A stretch of 64,000 nt of DNA from Nitrospirota bacterium (GTDB taxonomy: Bacteria; Nitrospirota; UBA9217), in the NCBI GenBank assembly GCA_023229435.1, contig JALNZF010000001.1:62001-126000 (forward strand). Direction: 5' to 3'. Both the position numbers and the translations under genes were made by a program. Under the pieces are notes generated by a model that was not told the origin of the DNA, ran no database searches, and saw only the letters and a list, made by a program, of their open reading frames with translations. Shown here piece after piece: positions 61,577 through 64,000 of this stretch. The number at the start of each line of letters is the position of its first letter. The stretch's first letter is position 1.

Positions 61577-64000
61577 ATGCCGAAACGGACAGACATTAAA
61601 AAGATCCTCATCATCGGCGCGGGCCCGATCGTGATCGGGCAGGCCTGCGAATTCGACTACTCGGGCGTGCAGGCCTGCAAGGCGCTCAAAGAAGAAGGGT
61701 ACGAGATCGTTCTCGTGAACTCGAACCCGGCCACGATCATGACGGACCCCGACATGGCGCACCGGACCTATATCGAACCGATCACTCCCGAGGTGCTCGA
61801 AAAGATCATTGAGCGTGAACGGCCCGATGCGCTGCTTCCGACCATGGGCGGCCAGACCGCGCTCAACGCGGCCGTGTCCCTTGCCGAGTCAGGCGTACTC
61901 GAAAAATACAACGTCGAGCTGATCGGCGCAAAGCTGCCCGCCATCAAGAAGGCGGAGGACCGCGAGCTTTTCAAAAAGGCCATGGAACATATCGGTCTCG
62001 AGGTGCCGAAAAGCGGCTTTGCCACGAGCAGGGAGCAGGCCTATGAGATCCTTGATAAAGTCGGCTTTCCCGCGATCCTGCGGCCGGCGTTCACCCTCGG
62101 CGGCACCGGAGGCGGTATCGCGTACAACCGAGAGGAATTCACCGACCTGATCACGAGGGGCCTTGAGGCGAGCCCGGTGCACCAGGTGCTGGTTGAGGAA
62201 TCGGTCATGGGATGGAAGGAGTTTGAGCTCGAAGTGATGCGCGACACTAAGGACAACGTGGTGATCGTCTGCTCCATCGAGAACCTGGACCCCATGGGAA
62301 TCCACACCGGCGACAGCATCACCGTGGCGCCCGCGCAGACGCTGACGGACAAGGAATACCAGATCATGCGCGACGCGTCGCTTCGGATCATTCGTGAGAT
62401 CGGCGTGGACACCGGCGGTTCGAACATCCAATTCGGGGTCAATCCCGTGGACGGCAGAATGGTCGTGATCGAGATGAACCCGCGCGTCTCACGGAGCTCA
62501 GCGCTCGCGTCAAAGGCCACGGGCTTCGCCATCGCCAAGATCGCGGCAAAGCTCGCCGTGGGTTACACCCTTGACGAGATCACGAACGACATCACCAAGG
62601 CCACGCCGGCCTCATTCGAACCGACCATTGACTACGTGGTGGTAAAGTTTCCCCGCTTTGCCTTTGAGAAATTTCCCCAGGCCGATGCGACACTCACGAC
62701 GCAAATGAAGTCAGTGGGAGAGGCCATGTCCATCGGCAGGACGTTCAAGGAGTCTTTCCAGAAAGCGCTCCGCTCGCTCGAGATCGACCGCTACGGACTC
62801 GAGTCCCGGCGCGACCGCGACGGAGCGGAAGAACACGGGATCGCCGATATCCGGCAAAAGATCAGCGTGCCGAACTGGGAGCGGATCTGGTACATCGCCG
62901 ACGGTTTCCGCGCCGGGATGAGTATTGATGAGATTTTCAACCTTTCAAAGATCGATCCGTGGTTCCTGCATCAGATCAAACAGATCACCGACCGGGAGAA
63001 AGAGATCCGGGACCAGGGGGCAAGCCTATTGAGCGATACGTCTTCCTCGATCGATCATCCGCTCAGGCAGGCAAAAGAATACGGATTTTCCGACCGCAGG
63101 CTTGCCAAACTCCTTACCACCACCGAAAGCGCCGTGCGAAACAGGCGGATGGAGCTCGGCATTACCCCGGTGTTCAAGACCGTGGACACCTGCGCCGCTG
63201 AGTTCGAGGCGCATACGCCGTATCTGTATTCAACCTATGAGAAACCGTTCTATCAAGTGCGGAGTGCGGAGTGCGGAGTGCGGAGTGATGCGGCACCCTC
63301 AGAGCATCCGCATGCCGAATGTGAGGCGAATCCGACGAACCGGAAGAAGATCGTGATCCTCGGCGGAGGGCCGAACAGGATCGGCCAGGGCATCGAATTC
63401 GACTACTGCTGTGTGCACGCGGCCTTCGCGCTCAAGGAGGACGAGTTCGAGACCATCATGGTAAACTGCAATCCCGAGACCGTGAGCACGGACTACGATA
63501 CCTCGGACCGGCTCTATTTTGAGCCCTTGACACTGGAAGATGTTTTACATATTATACATCGGGAGAAGCCCATGGGGGTGATCGTGCAGTTTGGGGGCCA
63601 GACGCCGCTCAAACTCGCGGTGCCGCTTGAGAAAGAGGGCGTGCGCATCCTCGGCACCTCTCCCGACAGCATTGACCGCGCTGAGGACCGCAAACGGTTC
63701 AAGGAGCTTCTCGATAAGCTCGGGCTCCTGCAGGCCGAGAGCGGCACGGCGATTTCCTGCGATGAGGCCGTGGATGCCGCGAACCGCATCGGGTATCCCG
63801 TCATGGTGCGGCCGTCCTACGTGCTGGGCGGCAGGGCCATGGAGATCGTCTACGACGAAGAGAGCGTCCGGAATTACATGTCCCGCGCCGTGAAGGCGTC
63901 CCCGGACCGTCCGGTGCTCGTTGACAAGTATCTGGAAGACGCCATCGAGATGGACGTGGACGCGATCTCTGATGGAACGACCGTGGTCGTTGCGGGCATC
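61577..64000 (+). CDS. carB: Carbamoyl-phosphate synthase large chain CarB, 3'-partial
   Basis: 808 codons are visible (about three quarters of the usual 1070) and run off the window. MPKRTDIKKILIIGAGPIVI opens the first ATP-grasp half; FTLGGTGGGIAYN, EMNPRVSRSSALASKATGFA and the oligomerisation domain follow; the second half starts KKIVILGGGPNRIGQGIEFD. Between STYEKPFYQ and ECEANPT lies an extra segment (coded from about 63255 to 63318, VRSAECGVRSDAAPS...) that E. coli CarB lacks; its DNA is four 7-base GTGCGGA repeats plus flank. The frame is preserved. GGAAGGG lies upstream of the start. Confidence 0.95.
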   Translation, partial: MPKRTDIKKILIIGAGPIVIGQACEFDYSGVQACKALKEEGYEIVLVNSNPATIMTDPDMAHRTYIEPITPEVLEKIIERERPDALLPTMGGQTALNAAVSLAESGVLEKYNVELIGAKLPAIKKAEDRELFKKAMEHIGLEVPKSGFATSREQAYEILDKVGFPAILRPAFTLGGTGGGIAYNREEFTDLITRGLEASPVHQVLVEESVMGWKEFELEVMRDTKDNVVIVCSIENLDPMGIHTGDSITVAPAQTLTDKEYQIMRDASLRIIREIGVDTGGSNIQFGVNPVDGRMVVIEMNPRVSRSSALASKATGFAIAKIAAKLAVGYTLDEITNDITKATPASFEPTIDYVVVKFPRFAFEKFPQADATLTTQMKSVGEAMSIGRTFKESFQKALRSLEIDRYGLESRRDRDGAEEHGIADIRQKISVPNWERIWYIADGFRAGMSIDEIFNLSKIDPWFLHQIKQITDREKEIRDQGASLLSDTSSSIDHPLRQAKEYGFSDRRLAKLLTTTESAVRNRRMELGITPVFKTVDTCAAEFEAHTPYLYSTYEKPFYQVRSAECGVRSDAAPSEHPHAECEANPTNRKKIVILGGGPNRIGQGIEFDYCCVHAAFALKEDEFETIMVNCNPETVSTDYDTSDRLYFEPLTLEDVLHIIHREKPMGVIVQFGGQTPLKLAVPLEKEGVRILGTSPDSIDRAEDRKRFKELLDKLGLLQAESGTAISCDEAVDAANRIGYPVMVRPSYVLGGRAMEIVYDEESVRNYMSRAVKASPDRPVLVDKYLEDAIEMDVDAISDGTTVVVAGI
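63256..63288 (+). repeat. GTGCGGA tandem repeat inside carB
   Basis: Four perfect 7-base units (GTGCGGAGTGCGGAGTGCGG... ) in the reading frame of carB, at the boundary of the two synthetase halves. Same family as the intergenic copies at 25066 and 55535. Confidence 0.85.

Noticed and set aside
63256..63288. Short tandem repeat in carB as a CRISPR or minisatellite array
   Set aside because: Units are 7 bases without spacers, and the same words occur singly between genes.

Overview
The window is a 64 kb chromosomal segment of a Gram-negative bacterium. Evidence for an outer membrane includes a lipoprotein-sorting ABC cluster with a beta-barrel protein, a type IV pilus secretin, predicted lipoproteins and a PEP-CTERM protein. 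Gene content (GH57 glycosidase, PEP-CTERM protein, several PilZ/HD-GYP proteins, GatCAB with panD between gatC and gatA) and the many intergenic hairpin repeats suggest an environmental anaerobe of the Nitrospirota or former Deltaproteobacteria. This is inference; no rRNA gene is present to settle it. I see no plasmid, prophage, transposase or CRISPR array.

Layout. 1-4.6 kb: end of a repeat-rich Ig-like surface protein, a secreted carboxypeptidase-regulatory-like protein and a secreted Zn-phospholipase-like protein. 4.7-8.9 kb: small membrane protein, CBS protein, lipoprotein hydrolase and DEAD-box helicase. 9.4-10.8 kb: a degenerate nucleotidyltransferase/HEPN pair, then two tiny lysine-rich peptides. 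11.2-13.9 kb: FtsB-like protein and GH57 enzyme. 14.3-20.7 kb: type IV pilus assembly operon pilM-N-O-P, a TPR-secretin-cohesin fusion and two pseudopilins. 20.9-32.1 kb: DUF502 protein, glmU, glmS, pcrA/uvrD, gatC-panD-gatA-gatB and a PpiD/SurA-like protein. 32.2-42.8 kb: signalling region (receiver-PilZ protein, M20 peptidase, PAS histidine kinase with a broken C-terminal receiver, two HD-GYP proteins, a HEAT-repeat protein), with tRNA-Ala(GGC) and partial copies of its 3' end. 42.9-49.6 kb, minus strand: LolD-like ATPase, FtsX permease, LolA-like protein, receiver-PilZ regulator and outer-membrane beta-barrel. 49.8-52.0 kb: flavoprotein, PEP-CTERM protein, DUF2934 protein. 52.2-64 kb: pyrimidine operon with a PyrR-type attenuator, pyrR-pyrB-pyrC-carA-radical SAM-[SIR2 + 946-codon helical protein]-carB (carB runs off the end).

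The most striking locus is the AT-richer two-gene cassette at 57.76-61.52 kb between the radical SAM gene and carB: a SIR2-family protein translationally coupled to a large helical protein. It resembles a split defence-associated sirtuin and may be an undescribed anti-phage system co-transcribed with pyrimidine genes. A second theme is dispersed repeats. One family with a 7-base period (GTGCGGA) sits in many intergenic gaps, lies in frame inside carB, and encodes the signal-peptide n-region of the LolA-like protein.
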